A stretch of 64,000 nt of DNA from a virus, in IMG/VR virus record IMGVR_UViG_3300010413_000004, positions 52,803 to 116,802 of that record. One strand, written 5' to 3'. Both the position numbers and the translations under genes were made by a program. Positions 11,178-20,133 of the stretch are shown here, piece by piece. The notes under the pieces are model-generated. The model was not told the DNA's origin. It saw nothing but the letters and a program-made list of their open reading frames with translations, and did not search any database. Every line of letters begins with the position of its first letter. Position 1 is the stretch's first letter.

Positions 11178-11414
11178 GTGGAAAAGTTTAGGACATCTGA
11201 TATCGTTTTAGCAGCATGTTTGCGTTTGAAAGAGATCGAAATGATCGACATTGAGCTAATCGGCAACAAGGGAACATTCGTGTTTGCTAACGTTGATCCA
11301 AATGTTATTAATGAATATGACCTTGGTCGGAGCTCAGTTGAGCCAGTATCGTTTAATAATGCGATCAAGCAATTAACAACAAGCGTTAAGAGAATGACTC
11401 AACGCACCAGGTAA
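11178..11414 (+). CDS. Small DUF5659-like protein
   Basis: A 78-residue protein starting with GTG behind a GAGGTAG ribosome-binding site. The pattern TSDIVLAACL, a second strand IDIELIGNKGTFVFAN and a C-terminal helix resembles small phage and bacterial proteins of the DUF5659 type as I remember them. No function is known for that family. It lies between two virion genes, under a late promoter box, so a structural or assembly role is possible. The family link is from memory of the pattern only. Confidence 0.6.
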   Translation: MEKFRTSDIVLAACLRLKEIEMIDIELIGNKGTFVFANVDPNVINEYDLGRSSVEPVSFNNAIKQLTTSVKRMTQRTR

Positions 11415-11450
11415 CATAAGTACTAGAGCAATATAATAGGGAGTTAATCC

Positions 11451-12662
11451 ATGCCACAAGATTCATTACCAATCGACATGAAAGGCCATGTCGTAATCAC
11501 AGACGACCTGGGCAACACGTTAGTCAATAAGTGCAACGCTGTTCACCCGCAAAATATGGCGCGTGTAATTGCTAGAGCGCTTTCAAATGAAAGCAACTAC
11601 GAGATTTACCGAATCGCATTTGGTAACGGTGGTACTACAATTGACGCAGCTTCTACGATTACATATCGTACCCCAAATGATGGTCAGCCACCTGATGTTA
11701 GAACTTGGGACTCGCGTCTGTACAACGAAACGTATTCTGAGATTATCGATGAAGGTTCCGTAACTGTTAACCCACTACTTGGTACTGACCCTGGATCTTC
11801 TGGACCAAACGTAGGTACACGTCCTGGTGGCGGTTCCGTTCCTTCATCTGATCCAACTTCAACCCCTCACATTTCTGGCCCAGGTGTTCGCAGTAATGAG
11901 TTAGGTTTGACATCGGAAGTTGTCATCACTTCAGTTCTAAACCCACAAGAACCAACAGGTCAGTACTCATCAGATGGAAGTATCACGAACACTGAAACAT
12001 CATTCTCATTTGATGAACTTGGATTGTATACGGCAGGTGCTCCTGCTAGCGATTCAAACGGTTCTCAAGATATTGACGTTGGCAATCGCACGTCTCAGAG
12101 TGATACCACTCTACTTGCAAACACTGCATACAGTTTCCACATTTCAATTGATGGTGGTACCGTTCAAGAGATTACATTCACAACACCAGCAGCTGGTGGA
12201 TCTGGTACAAGCGGCGAAATCTTGTATGGTGACCTATGTGAAGCTATCAACACTGGTGACGTTAACTGGAACGTGGCTTGGGGTGGTGTAAGTCCACTAC
12301 CTGGTGGTGCCACAATTTCCATCACTGACACCACAGTGAATTTCCCATCCATTACTGGGGCACAAACTTACGGATATCTACGTTTCACTAGCGCATCAAC
12401 AGGTGCCACGTCTACAGTTGCTTTAACTGCCGGTACGACTGGCTTGGATCTGTTTGCTTCATTGAACTCTCCAGCAGGTGGAACCATTATGACTGCTGTA
12501 GATGGTCTGAATGCTGGTGTACAAAATGATCCTGTGAATCCAACAACAGAACGTGAACGTCTGCTAACGCACTTGATCTTCTCGCCTGTTTTGAAGTCAG
12601 CAAACCGTACGCTAACAATCACTTACACTCTCACAATTTCTGTTGCGAGGACACAAGTGTAA
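11451..12662 (+). CDS. Putative virion structural protein
   Basis: 403 residues, ATG behind GGGAG. The N-terminus (MKGHVVITDDLGN, then NMARVIARAL) looks like a conserved structural-protein head found in large myoviruses; the rest is Gly/Ser/Thr/Pro-rich and beta-rich with low Cys. A Gly-Pro-Ser-rich linker lies at about residues 105-150. It closes the rightward structural cluster and is followed 19 bases later by a strong terminator. The family is not identified; the virion assignment is inferred from composition and position. Confidence 0.65.
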   Translation: MPQDSLPIDMKGHVVITDDLGNTLVNKCNAVHPQNMARVIARALSNESNYEIYRIAFGNGGTTIDAASTITYRTPNDGQPPDVRTWDSRLYNETYSEIIDEGSVTVNPLLGTDPGSSGPNVGTRPGGGSVPSSDPTSTPHISGPGVRSNELGLTSEVVITSVLNPQEPTGQYSSDGSITNTETSFSFDELGLYTAGAPASDSNGSQDIDVGNRTSQSDTTLLANTAYSFHISIDGGTVQEITFTTPAAGGSGTSGEILYGDLCEAINTGDVNWNVAWGGVSPLPGGATISITDTTVNFPSITGAQTYGYLRFTSASTGATSTVALTAGTTGLDLFASLNSPAGGTIMTAVDGLNAGVQNDPVNPTTERERLLTHLIFSPVLKSANRTLTITYTLTISVARTQV

Positions 12663-12681
12663 CATACATCTTGTATACAAT

Positions 12682-12708
12682 AAAAAACCCGGCATTGCCG
12701 GGTTTTTT
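12682..12708. terminator. Bidirectional rho-independent terminator
   Basis: Perfect stem AAAAAACCCGGC / GCCGGGTTTTTT with a 3-base ATT loop. A/T runs on both arms make it work on both strands, ending the rightward structural operon and the leftward gene that stops at 12731. Confidence 0.9.
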
Positions 12709-12730
12709 ATTTTCCGATACTCAGAGAAGT

Positions 12731-13117
12731 TTATTTGCTTTCTGCACTTCCAGCAGATGCTCCCGTTGCGGGCGCTTTAACTCGACCAGTACCCACCACA
12801 CCTTGACGTGGATTCATGACTACACCATCTGGAGAAATTACTTTTACCAACTGGTGGAAATACTCAAGAGCGTTAATGCCATTGTTTAGAGTAATCTGAC
12901 TCATAAGATCCCATAATTCAAACGTTGGAGCGTTTCTGTTGGTCAAGATACGCGCAAGACGTTGTTTATCAATACTATCAAGAATAGGAACTTCAATATA
13001 GTGAATGTTTCCAAATCCGTCAGTTTTAAGAACGGCACACTCTGTAAGAACACCGTCTCCCTTTAGTTCAAGCCATTTAATGTGCGGAAGATTTCCAGCG
13101 TGTTGTTGAATAGCCAT
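12731..13117 (-). CDS. Conserved hypothetical phage protein
   Basis: 128 residues, preceded by AGGAGATAAT. It begins MAIQQHAGNLPHIKWLELKG and has a beta-rich core, a helical middle (SIDKQRLARIL), and an Ala/Gly/Ser-rich tail. The first residues look like phage proteins encoded near tail genes, but I do not recognise a named family. It is the last gene of a leftward group with the PAAR protein, so a tail-associated role is an inference from position. Confidence 0.6.
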   Translation of the reverse strand: MAIQQHAGNLPHIKWLELKGDGVLTECAVLKTDGFGNIHYIEVPILDSIDKQRLARILTNRNAPTFELWDLMSQITLNNGINALEYFHQLVKVISPDGVVMNPRQGVVGTGRVKAPATGASAGSAESK

Positions 13118-13208
13118 TTTTTATTATCTCCTAAATGTTATTTTTGTTTGTGGTTTGAAGTATTTACGGTCAAAAATTTAGAAGTTCCCACTCAAAATGA
13201 GTTAAGGG

Positions 13209-13931
13209 TCAACTAGCACACTCTTGGGCTAATGAATATCCAGTACACACTGGAGCTGGAGGAGATCCAGCGTACGTTGCACAGTTATTTGCAGTTGGAT
13301 CGAAAAGTTTCCAACATTGGCCATTGTAATATCTCGTTTCGTGGAGTGGAGCTAGTGTACCATCGGTAGTGTTAATTTCCGAACTAGAAATATACACAAG
13401 AGCTAATATAGGACCAGTACGAATTCCAGCAGCATCTGGATCTAGTGGCGCACCAGTACCTCCAACCATGTTAGTTGTTGAGAAACTTGTCAGGTAATCA
13501 CCATCGGTCACAAGACCATTATCAGATGTTGGCATATCTATAACTGAATTCACATCACCGTTTATTTGACTTCTCAAGTTAGGAATAGCCGAAGACCAGG
13601 TACCAGTTCCCGAATCATATGATTGGTTTGCGAGATAATCTTGAGTGTATGCTCCATACGTTACTGTTAACTTTACTTGTGCAACATCCGAAGCAACTAT
13701 CGGTGATCCAATGGACGCAGGACCACCGATAGAATTTAGCCATTGGCATGCAATTGTTATATTGTTAACTTCATATCCAACGTTCCTACTTCTAAACAGT
13801 GTGTCGATACTTAGCCTTGATTTAGTTTCATTCACTGAAAGTAGGGTACATGGTGTTGGTCCATTGATAAAATTTGGTGTATAAGCGGTATCGCCTAAAC
13901 AAGCAATATGTTTTGGTACGCAAAAACTCAT
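13209..13931 (-). CDS. Hypothetical protein downstream of PAAR tip gene
   Basis: 240 residues, ATG 7 bases after AGGA and four bases after the PAAR stop, so almost certainly co-translated with it. It starts MSFCVPKHIACLGD and ends with several Cys (NNCATY, APVCTGY, QECAS). The middle is beta-rich with Gly/Asp/Thr loops. No family recognised. The tight linkage to the spike tip suggests a tail or spike partner, but that is inference. Confidence 0.65.
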   Translation of the reverse strand: MSFCVPKHIACLGDTAYTPNFINGPTPCTLLSVNETKSRLSIDTLFRSRNVGYEVNNITIACQWLNSIGGPASIGSPIVASDVAQVKLTVTYGAYTQDYLANQSYDSGTGTWSSAIPNLRSQINGDVNSVIDMPTSDNGLVTDGDYLTSFSTTNMVGGTGAPLDPDAAGIRTGPILALVYISSSEINTTDGTLAPLHETRYYNGQCWKLFDPTANNCATYAGSPPAPVCTGYSLAQECAS

Positions 13932-13935
13932 TATA

Positions 13936-14232
13936 TTATCCTATAAAAACGCTTCCGGATCCGGATGCAATCGCAGCGTCGTGACACGAAGCATCACAAC
14001 AATGCACAGCGTGTGTGTCGGCCAAACGAGCTGCTGGACGGTTGTTGATGAAAACGCTACCTGAACCTGAATTAATAACAGTTGGTGGCCATGTACATGA
14101 TCCTGAGCTATGTCCTGTAGTAACATCGGCCAGTCTGGCCGCAGACAAGTTATCAATGAATACGTCGCCTGAACCAGATGCGATTACGTCTGTGTCCGTA
14201 AAAACATCAGATAATCGTGCAGCAGGTAGCAT
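13936..14232 (-). CDS. PAAR-repeat tail spike tip protein
   Basis: 98 residues with three PAAR-type units: MLPAARLSDV, LSAARLADVTTGH and RPAARLADTHAVH, each followed by a SGSGxVFI strand. Cys and His residues (HCCDASCHD) could bind the metal seen in PAAR cones. PAAR proteins cap the needle of contractile injection machines; T4 gp5.4 is the phage example. The start has AAGGAG at good spacing and lies just downstream of a late promoter box. The three-unit layout and length fit the family well. Confidence 0.88.
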   Translation of the reverse strand: MLPAARLSDVFTDTDVIASGSGDVFIDNLSAARLADVTTGHSSGSCTWPPTVINSGSGSVFINNRPAARLADTHAVHCCDASCHDAAIASGSGSVFIG

Positions 14233-14258
14233 ATGTTTCTCCTTTATTTGTGTATTTT

Positions 14259-14272
14259 CATAAATATTTATG
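14259..14272. promoter_or_regulatory. Palindromic divergent late promoter
   Basis: The sequence CATAAATATTTATG contains CATAAATA on both strands, overlapping by two bases. One copy faces the PAAR gene, the other the membrane-protein gene at 14289. Each box lies about 23-33 bases from its start codon. It reads as one compact bidirectional late promoter. Confidence 0.6.
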
Positions 14273-14288
14273 TTTAAAGGAGATAAAG

Positions 14289-14630
14289 ATGAACGTTGAC
14301 AAAATTAGAAAAATCCACTTATCTGTGGCTGAATGGATGGACGCTTGGAGAGTGATTCCACGAGCTATCGTCGGATGTTACATGTATCTACTGTATCGGA
14401 CGATTACATGGTACATGAGTTTGCATCCATATATGCTTGATGGGTGCAAATCAGATGTGATTAAGGATTGCATAGTTCAAGCCCCGTCAACACAGCACGC
14501 TGCATTGATTACAGCGGTTGTGTCAATGGGAGCTGCTATATTTGGCTTCTACACTAATACGGGTAGAAAGTGGGACAATAAATTTATCGAATGGGATAAA
14601 AATAAGACTACAGACTCAACATCGGAGTAA
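14289..14630 (+). CDS. Two-helix membrane protein, possible holin-like
   Basis: 113 residues from the ATG at 14289, chosen because AAAGGAG precedes it by 6 bases. An N-terminal amphipathic segment (AEWMDAWRVIPR) is followed by a hydrophobic helix (VGCYMYLLYRTITWYM) and a second one (AALITAVVSMGAAIFGFY), then a charged tail. Proteins of this plan (WRxxPR, two helices, STQHAALI...FGFYxNTG) are common in large phages and sometimes labelled holin-like; I cannot confirm that. It runs alone against its neighbours from a divergent late promoter, and its end overlaps the exonuclease gene by 23 bases, tail to tail. Confidence 0.65.
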   Translation: MNVDKIRKIHLSVAEWMDAWRVIPRAIVGCYMYLLYRTITWYMSLHPYMLDGCKSDVIKDCIVQAPSTQHAALITAVVSMGAAIFGFYTNTGRKWDNKFIEWDKNKTTDSTSE

Positions 14631-15585
14631 AGGTTTCAATCTGAGCACTAATCTTCTTGAGTTCATACTTACCCAGATATTTCATGAAGTCAAAATAGGA
14701 GAATTTCCCAGGATTGCGCATGCCCTCCAATATTGTGGTGACCATTAACTCTTGGATTTCTGGTGGTTGACATCTCAAATCCATGAGTTTTTGGTTTTCT
14801 TTAAACAAATCTTTAACCAACATTTCCTTCTTATCATCAGGCCGAATCCAAGTTTCATGCATTAAGTTAACACGTTTCATCGTGTCTTTGTATGCCTCGA
14901 GAATCTTGGTACGTCTGCACCGTGGTAGAGCACTCTGCACGTTATCGCCACGATCCCCACGAATGCATTTTTCAAATAAGAACAATTCAGCATCTCCGTC
15001 CCACTCATCCAACGATCTTCCTTTTCCGTTCATCGGATCAATTAGTTGGACATTTGGATATGCTAGAACTTGAATCAAGTCTTTATCCCCACTAACTACA
15101 ACAATGCTCGGTTTGGCTCCAGTTGCCTCATCCACTTTCATTGATAGGATTTCAGCAGCTCCTGCGATTAGGTCATCTGCCTCTAACTTATCAGCAGCTA
15201 ATACTACTGCTGTTGTGTGATCACGCATCATGTCTTCGAATTCACTCAGGTGACTTAAGAACAACTCATACTTTTGCTTTTCTCTCGGAGTCATCTGTTG
15301 CCGTCGATTGCCTTTGTACACTTTTCCAGAAATACACTCGTCAGATTTAGTGTACTCCTTTCTCCAGTTGGGCCGATCGAAACACATGAGGATCTTCTTT
15401 CTTGGTTGGAACGCTTTAAAATACTTGTTTAGTGTCATCAAAGCAGAATGAGAAGCAATACCTGCAACTGTTAAATCATCTTCATTTTTATGAGCGAAGA
15501 ACGTACGATATAACAAGTTTGACATGTCTACAATTAAGTAATCACACCGTTCCTTTTCTTTGCGGGCAAATCGTGAATTACTCAA
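14608..15585 (-). CDS. rnh: RNase H / 5'-3' exonuclease (FEN-like)
   Basis: 325 residues, similar in length to T4 RNase H (305). Family acid clusters are visible: LIVDMSNLLYR near the N-terminus, LMCFDRPNWRKEY, LEADDLIAGAA and VVSGDKDLIQVL. These are metal-binding positions of the FEN/5'-nuclease fold that removes RNA primers from lagging strands. The start is TTG, supported by AAGGAGGG about 8 bases upstream, and overlaps the preceding gene. It ends with TAG; the next in-frame stop is seven codons on. It heads toward the same replication group as clamp and polymerase. Confidence 0.88.
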   Translation of the reverse strand: MSNSRFARKEKERCDYLIVDMSNLLYRTFFAHKNEDDLTVAGIASHSALMTLNKYFKAFQPRKKILMCFDRPNWRKEYTKSDECISGKVYKGNRRQQMTPREKQKYELFLSHLSEFEDMMRDHTTAVVLAADKLEADDLIAGAAEILSMKVDEATGAKPSIVVVSGDKDLIQVLAYPNVQLIDPMNGKGRSLDEWDGDAELFLFEKCIRGDRGDNVQSALPRCRRTKILEAYKDTMKRVNLMHETWIRPDDKKEMLVKDLFKENQKLMDLRCQPPEIQELMVTTILEGMRNPGKFSYFDFMKYLGKYELKKISAQIETFTPMLSL

Positions 15586-16006
15586 AAGTACTCCCTCCTT
15601 CTTCGGATTCGTCTACGATTTGATCAGCCATATCTCGCAGCAAAATAGTAATCCATTTTTGAACAACTTGTTCATCATCGCTTCCAGTGATTCCTTGAAC
15701 GCGAAGATAGTCAGCAAAGGCATCATTCCATTCTAATTCAACCTTTACGCCTTCATCTGTTCTAACCCATCCGATAATGTCTACCCACGGATCAGGAGAC
15801 TCTTTCATTGTCTCGATATATTTTTGTTGTTCTTGTTTTTCTTTCTCGCGACGCATTGCTTGCTCTTCGCGTTTACGAGTCTCTTCGTTTTTGAGTTCCT
15901 CTAACACTTGTTGTTTGAGTTGATCTTTAATCGTATTGAGCTCATCCAAAGAAAGGCTTACGTGTTGTTGATTTGCTTGTGGATCTTTTGTGTTATTTGT
16001 TGTCAT
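15578..16006 (-). CDS. Hypothetical protein between clamp and RNase H
   Basis: 142 residues. The N-terminal half is a strongly charged helix or coiled coil (about residues 20-70, many E/K/R/Q), the C-terminal half a small mixed domain containing PWVDIIGWVRTDEG and an acidic tail. It sits two bases from the clamp stop and overlaps the RNase H start, so it belongs to the replication operon. I do not recognise the family; a replisome accessory role is suggested only by position. Confidence 0.65.
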   Translation of the reverse strand: MTTNNTKDPQANQQHVSLSLDELNTIKDQLKQQVLEELKNEETRKREEQAMRREKEKQEQQKYIETMKESPDPWVDIIGWVRTDEGVKVELEWNDAFADYLRVQGITGSDDEQVVQKWITILLRDMADQIVDESEEGGSTFE

Positions 16007-16008
16007 TG

Positions 16009-16716
16009 TTATACCCTCGGTAGTACGTAAACTTTAAATCCGTTTACAGAAATGGATAATATTCCTTTTTGACCAACTTCGAAGTTACCATCTGCTCCCT
16101 GTTTAAAAAGCGATAATAATGTTTTAATAGGGTACCTGTAAGCGAATCTAGTATCGGCACCACTGTTTCCAATTGGTTGAGCGGTGTCCGCAAATGTATG
16201 TTTAAAGATATCATTATTTACATCGACAAATTCGAAGGATACCCCATCATCATTACTAATGATGGTAATATCATCAGCCCCCATTGCAGACTGTCCACGC
16301 TGCATTAGTAGTACTGCTTCGTCAGGCAACGCAACTCGACGAACCATTTCATCCATTACACGTTTTGGTGCTTGAATTGAAGCAGGATTGGCACATTTAA
16401 AACCAATGTTCGTGCCAGTTGCTTTCATCGCCAATGCGAGTACTGTGTTGTCTTGATCATCTAGTTTTGCGTCAACGCTAAAGTTTTTCTGAGTCTTTGC
16501 GATTTCTAATCTGGACAAGAACAAATCAATAACACCGATTCCAATAGAATCAAATGGAAGTTGAGGAATGTTATTCGTCTCATTAATGACAACAGTTTTG
16601 TCACTATCCATAGCTCGTACGCAATCAGTTTCGATTATGATTTTCTCGATGCCTACTAGCTTGGCTGTTTTAACAGCACGTTGAATAAAATTCACAACGT
16701 CATCTGTAAGTTTCAT
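16009..16716 (-). CDS. 45: DNA polymerase sliding clamp (gp45-like)
   Basis: 235 residues, near T4 gp45 (228). It begins MKLTDDVVNFIQRAVKTA, shows the repeated beta-alpha-beta pattern of clamps and contains a mid-protein segment of the type DLFLSRLEIAK. The C-terminal region (FAYRYPIKTLLSLFK and GILSISVNGFKVYVLPR) resembles the end of gp45 subunits, which form a trimeric ring that tethers the polymerase and, in T4, also activates late promoters. AAGGAAC precedes the ATG. Position near polymerase and RNase H supports the call. Confidence 0.8.
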   Translation of the reverse strand: MKLTDDVVNFIQRAVKTAKLVGIEKIIIETDCVRAMDSDKTVVINETNNIPQLPFDSIGIGVIDLFLSRLEIAKTQKNFSVDAKLDDQDNTVLALAMKATGTNIGFKCANPASIQAPKRVMDEMVRRVALPDEAVLLMQRGQSAMGADDITIISNDDGVSFEFVDVNNDIFKHTFADTAQPIGNSGADTRFAYRYPIKTLLSLFKQGADGNFEVGQKGILSISVNGFKVYVLPRV

Positions 16717-16750
16717 CTTTGTTCCTTATAATTATAGTTATGGTGGAAGA

Positions 16751-17170
16751 TTACTCGAAATCGAGAAGAGTGTCAACCAGTTGGTTATATTGGTTTTGTT
16801 CGATTTCTTCTTCGCTGAGAATCTCTGGTATGATAATGCCCGTCTCATTCTCGAGCCACGTGGTGAACACACGTCGGTGACAAAATTCACCGACGGTTTC
16901 GTAACACAACAGTATTGCATTCTCAGGAATCGCATCATAAAGGTCCTGAGCGGTTTCACCATTACGAGTAATGTGTGCTAGGTATTGAACAACATACTCT
17001 TTTTCAGTTATTCTGCCTTTCTTATAATCCATGACTGTTTTACGTGGTGGTGCCAATAAAGATAATGACTTTCCTTCGTACCAATCAGGACCATAAACGC
17101 TTATTGCATAAGCATCTTTGAGAGTACCACTTCTAGCGTAATATGATGTGGATATATTTCGAGGATTCAC
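16751..17170 (-). CDS. DUF488-family protein
   Basis: 139 residues. The motif LLCYE followed by GEFCHRR is the hallmark of DUF488 proteins, which are found widely in bacteria and phages; biochemical function is unknown. An earlier stretch (ISVYGPDWYEGKSLSLLAPP) also fits the family. The start is GTG inside the polymerase stop (TAGTGA), so translation is coupled to the polymerase. Why a DUF488 protein sits between polymerase and clamp is unclear. Confidence 0.8.
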   Translation of the reverse strand: MNPRNISTSYYARSGTLKDAYAISVYGPDWYEGKSLSLLAPPRKTVMDYKKGRITEKEYVVQYLAHITRNGETAQDLYDAIPENAILLCYETVGEFCHRRVFTTWLENETGIIIPEILSEEEIEQNQYNQLVDTLLDFE

Positions 17171-19797
17171 TAGAATTCTAGTACCAAACTAGTAAACAAA
17201 CTTTGTTTGGAAGGTACATCCATTCCAACCGCCTTGATGATATTTCCCAGAGGCTTGTCTACTAATCGTTCAATGTGCATATCGCGATTAATAGTGAATT
17301 CAGTTTCAAACCAACTCGGAACTTGCTCGATGTCAACAGGGATAGCTATACTTTTAAACTTTCCATATTTACGATTGAGGTAGAACACTTTGATTTTCAT
17401 TCCTGATACAATCGGAAGACTTTGCTTATCTTTAAAGTGCTCAAGACACAAGTTATAGAAAATGCTAGCTGCCACATGACCAGGTAGTCTTGTTCCCTCA
17501 CCATACACTTCATAATTCCTCGTGTACTCTTCTACTTTCTTCACACCTTTTGGTAGCCCAATTGACATAAGATCTGTAGTAGTTCTAATTTGTTCCTTGA
17601 AATCAACTATGTCATTTGAAATATCATTCCAACCTTCACCTTTAAGGAATCGCTCAATGTATGAGTTGAGTACTTTTGATACTTCTTTAGGAAGAGTTGT
17701 CTTTTTTGTATCAAGTCCCATTACCTTGATTTTATCAACGGTATCACCATCATCGTCGATGATGTGAAGGAAGTATCGTTTTTTATCAACAAATATACCA
17801 CGATCAGATACAATTTCTCTTCCTGTTTGAATAATGTCATCAAACTCTTCATTGCACAAGAACGTGTCTCTCATGAATTTTGGGAAAGACTTATTGACTA
17901 ATTCACCAACCCGATCTGCAACTCTAATAGCATCAGCAACGTTATCCGTGTGAGTCTTGAAATATGTGGAATCCGTATCACCATATATAACGGACCATTT
18001 ATTGGAATAACCAAAATGAAGGTTATCGTCCTTATCTGTGATAGTGACATCTGTCTTTTTGTATTGACCATCTAACACACTACACACTTCAGCACATTGG
18101 TGGAGTAGAATCATTCTACCAGTACCAGTTGTACTTTCACCCATTCTCAGATCGTAGAAACGGAAATACTTATTAGTTAAAGCACCATAGAAAGAGTTGA
18201 GTTTGATCTTATACACATACTGGAGTTTGTCATAATATGTGGTTTTAAGTTTATCGCCTTTTTCTTTTGCTTCATTTTTGAGACGTTGAAATTTCTTTCT
18301 TGTAGCATACCAACTCTCGAGAATGGATGGAATTATTCCCTTCATATTCTGGTCAAATACGGTTCCGTATCCACTTACAGCCCACTTAAGTTTTTTGAGT
18401 TCTTGTCTCCACTTTTTAGCACTAAGTGTAAGAGCTTCTCCATTCTCTTCTAGTACTAATGTCAACATTGCATCTGAATTGGCTGCAATTTCTTCACAAG
18501 CAGCCACTTTTTCAACAAACTGTCCTCGTAATGTTTCGGGACTAATGTTTAGCGATCGAATCGCTGATGGATATAGTGAGTTAATGTCAACTGAGCCAAC
18601 GTTTTCATGTAATCCAATTTGTGGAAGTAGAACGGTCGCACCTTGAATCTTACCATTTTCATCTTCGTCTACGTGTAGGTCATTTACTACAGTACCATCG
18701 AGTTCATGGTGACAGAAGTTGATAGTAGCAAGTTCAGCTAATTTTAGCGTACCAGTTACATGATCAAAGAGACCAGTTGATAGGTGATACATTTGGTTTG
18801 CAAGATCGACATATCCTAGTCTGTCTTCAAATCCTTTTAGGATCTCAGTATCTCGAAGGTTGTATCGAATAAAGTATAAGAAATCGTTGCGATAAAGTTC
18901 AGCAAGAGACCCTTCATATTCCAACTTGGGCAGATCAGGTAGCATCTCATCTGCTATTGCTTCCAACTTATATGACGGGCGTTCAGCCATTTCATACTTT
19001 TTGAACAGTACCATGTAGTCAACACTTGATCTTCCTGAGATGTCCAGTGTTGTCATTTCACGGTTATATGCCTCAACAACTCTCCATCTTGGATTGTTTG
19101 CACCATCGAAAGAAAGTTTCTGCAAGTATTTCTTGCCAAGCAATTCTAGACGTTTCCCGATATATGGCACGTCGAAGAAATCTGAGTTCCATCCACTAAT
19201 AACATCGCTATCTTTAATCTCTTCTAATACATACATGAGAAGTTGTTTCTCGTGCTTACAGAAATGGATTTCAATTTCAATATCATCTGGCAGTGGTGCC
19301 ATTTCATGTAGTTGGCGTTTGATCTCTTCTACGTCACGAGTCCCAGTGTATTCTTTTGGAGGAATTGCGTATACAACCATTCGATTTGACCAATTGTGGT
19401 ACAAAGCAATGGAGTTAATTGGTGCGTACGGGTTGTCTACAGACGAGAAACCAAGGTCCAAGTTGTAATCCACCTCGATATCGAGAAATGTTACGTGAAG
19501 GTTTGGAGCTTCAACGTTGTAGTATTTTTCGGATAGTAGTTTAAGTTCTGGTGGAATACCAGCTTCGAACATTTCAATGCCACGACTGTCGCATTGGTTT
19601 CTTGCTTGATTAAATTCGTCAGCAGTATCAAAATCCAGTCTAGTTAGAGCATCACCATAAATGCTACGATATTCGCCTTTAGGATCTTTGATATAAAAGT
19701 AATATGGTGCTCGAAAAAGTTTTAGTTCGCGTCCTGCTTTGCTACGCTCCCAAACTAAAACATCATTATGTTTTCTTATTGCAGATATGTAACTCAT
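17170..19797 (-). CDS. 43: Family B DNA polymerase (gp43-like)
   Basis: 875 residues from the ATG at 19797, which follows AAGGAC; an upstream in-frame ATG at 19845 lies in the terminator stem and is rejected. The 3'-5' exonuclease motif LDIEVDY is near residue 105 and YNLRDTEIL near 316. Polymerase motif A (DINSLYPS) is near 404, motif B (KLNSFYG) near 534 and motif C (YGDTDS) near 605. T4 gp43 is 898 residues. It is the replicative polymerase of the phage. It ends TAG TGA in frame. No inteins or insertions were noticed. Confidence 0.97.
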   Translation of the reverse strand: MSYISAIRKHNDVLVWERSKAGRELKLFRAPYYFYIKDPKGEYRSIYGDALTRLDFDTADEFNQARNQCDSRGIEMFEAGIPPELKLLSEKYYNVEAPNLHVTFLDIEVDYNLDLGFSSVDNPYAPINSIALYHNWSNRMVVYAIPPKEYTGTRDVEEIKRQLHEMAPLPDDIEIEIHFCKHEKQLLMYVLEEIKDSDVISGWNSDFFDVPYIGKRLELLGKKYLQKLSFDGANNPRWRVVEAYNREMTTLDISGRSSVDYMVLFKKYEMAERPSYKLEAIADEMLPDLPKLEYEGSLAELYRNDFLYFIRYNLRDTEILKGFEDRLGYVDLANQMYHLSTGLFDHVTGTLKLAELATINFCHHELDGTVVNDLHVDEDENGKIQGATVLLPQIGLHENVGSVDINSLYPSAIRSLNISPETLRGQFVEKVAACEEIAANSDAMLTLVLEENGEALTLSAKKWRQELKKLKWAVSGYGTVFDQNMKGIIPSILESWYATRKKFQRLKNEAKEKGDKLKTTYYDKLQYVYKIKLNSFYGALTNKYFRFYDLRMGESTTGTGRMILLHQCAEVCSVLDGQYKKTDVTITDKDDNLHFGYSNKWSVIYGDTDSTYFKTHTDNVADAIRVADRVGELVNKSFPKFMRDTFLCNEEFDDIIQTGREIVSDRGIFVDKKRYFLHIIDDDGDTVDKIKVMGLDTKKTTLPKEVSKVLNSYIERFLKGEGWNDISNDIVDFKEQIRTTTDLMSIGLPKGVKKVEEYTRNYEVYGEGTRLPGHVAASIFYNLCLEHFKDKQSLPIVSGMKIKVFYLNRKYGKFKSIAIPVDIEQVPSWFETEFTINRDMHIERLVDKPLGNIIKAVGMDVPSKQSLFTSLVLEF

Positions 19798-19822
19798 GTT
19801 GTCCTTGTTGTTATTATAAAAG

Positions 19823-19849
19823 AAAAATGGGGCATAGTGCCCCATTTTT
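19823..19849 (-). terminator. Rho-independent terminator between groES-like gene and polymerase
   Basis: Stem AAAAATGGGGC / GCCCCATTTTT with a five-base loop, overlapping the stop codon of the GroES-like gene by one base. It should separate the chaperonin/DsbA unit from the polymerase unit. Confidence 0.85.
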
Positions 19850-20133
19850 TATGAATTGACCACAGCGATAATATTTGTTTCGGGCATTAAAAGCAATGTT
19901 TCACCGTTGTATTCAATTGTCTCGCAGGTTGAGGTTTGTTTGCTAAACAAAACTTGGTCCTCGGGTTTGACGGTAGTTTCAATGAACTCACCAGTTGGAG
20001 TATGAACACCAGGACCAACAAGTACAATTGTTCCTTGATTACTCTTTTCCGTTTTGACCAACTGAATGCCACCTGCAGAAACGTCCGAAGCTACATCTTC
20101 ACGAATAGCAACTAGATTGTGTAATAGTCTCAT
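19849..20133 (-). CDS. GroES-type co-chaperonin
   Basis: 94 residues, the usual Cpn10 length (E. coli GroES is 97). It starts MRLLHNLVAIRED, has a GGIQLV segment at the mobile-loop position, then KSNQGTIVLVGPG, DQVLFSK and a C-terminal LLLMPETNIIAVV strand, all in family order. T4 makes gp31, and related phages make GroES-like proteins, to let host GroEL fold the large capsid protein. The ATG overlaps the previous stop (GAATGA), so it is translated with the DsbA-like gene and then terminated. Confidence 0.93.
   Translation of the reverse strand: MRLLHNLVAIREDVASDVSAGGIQLVKTEKSNQGTIVLVGPGVHTPTGEFIETTVKPEDQVLFSKQTSTCETIEYNGETLLLMPETNIIAVVNS

Noticed and set aside
19798-19845. Upstream in-frame ATG of the polymerase at 19845
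   Set aside because: It lies inside the terminator stem of the preceding gene, while the ATG at 19797 has a proper ribosome-binding site.
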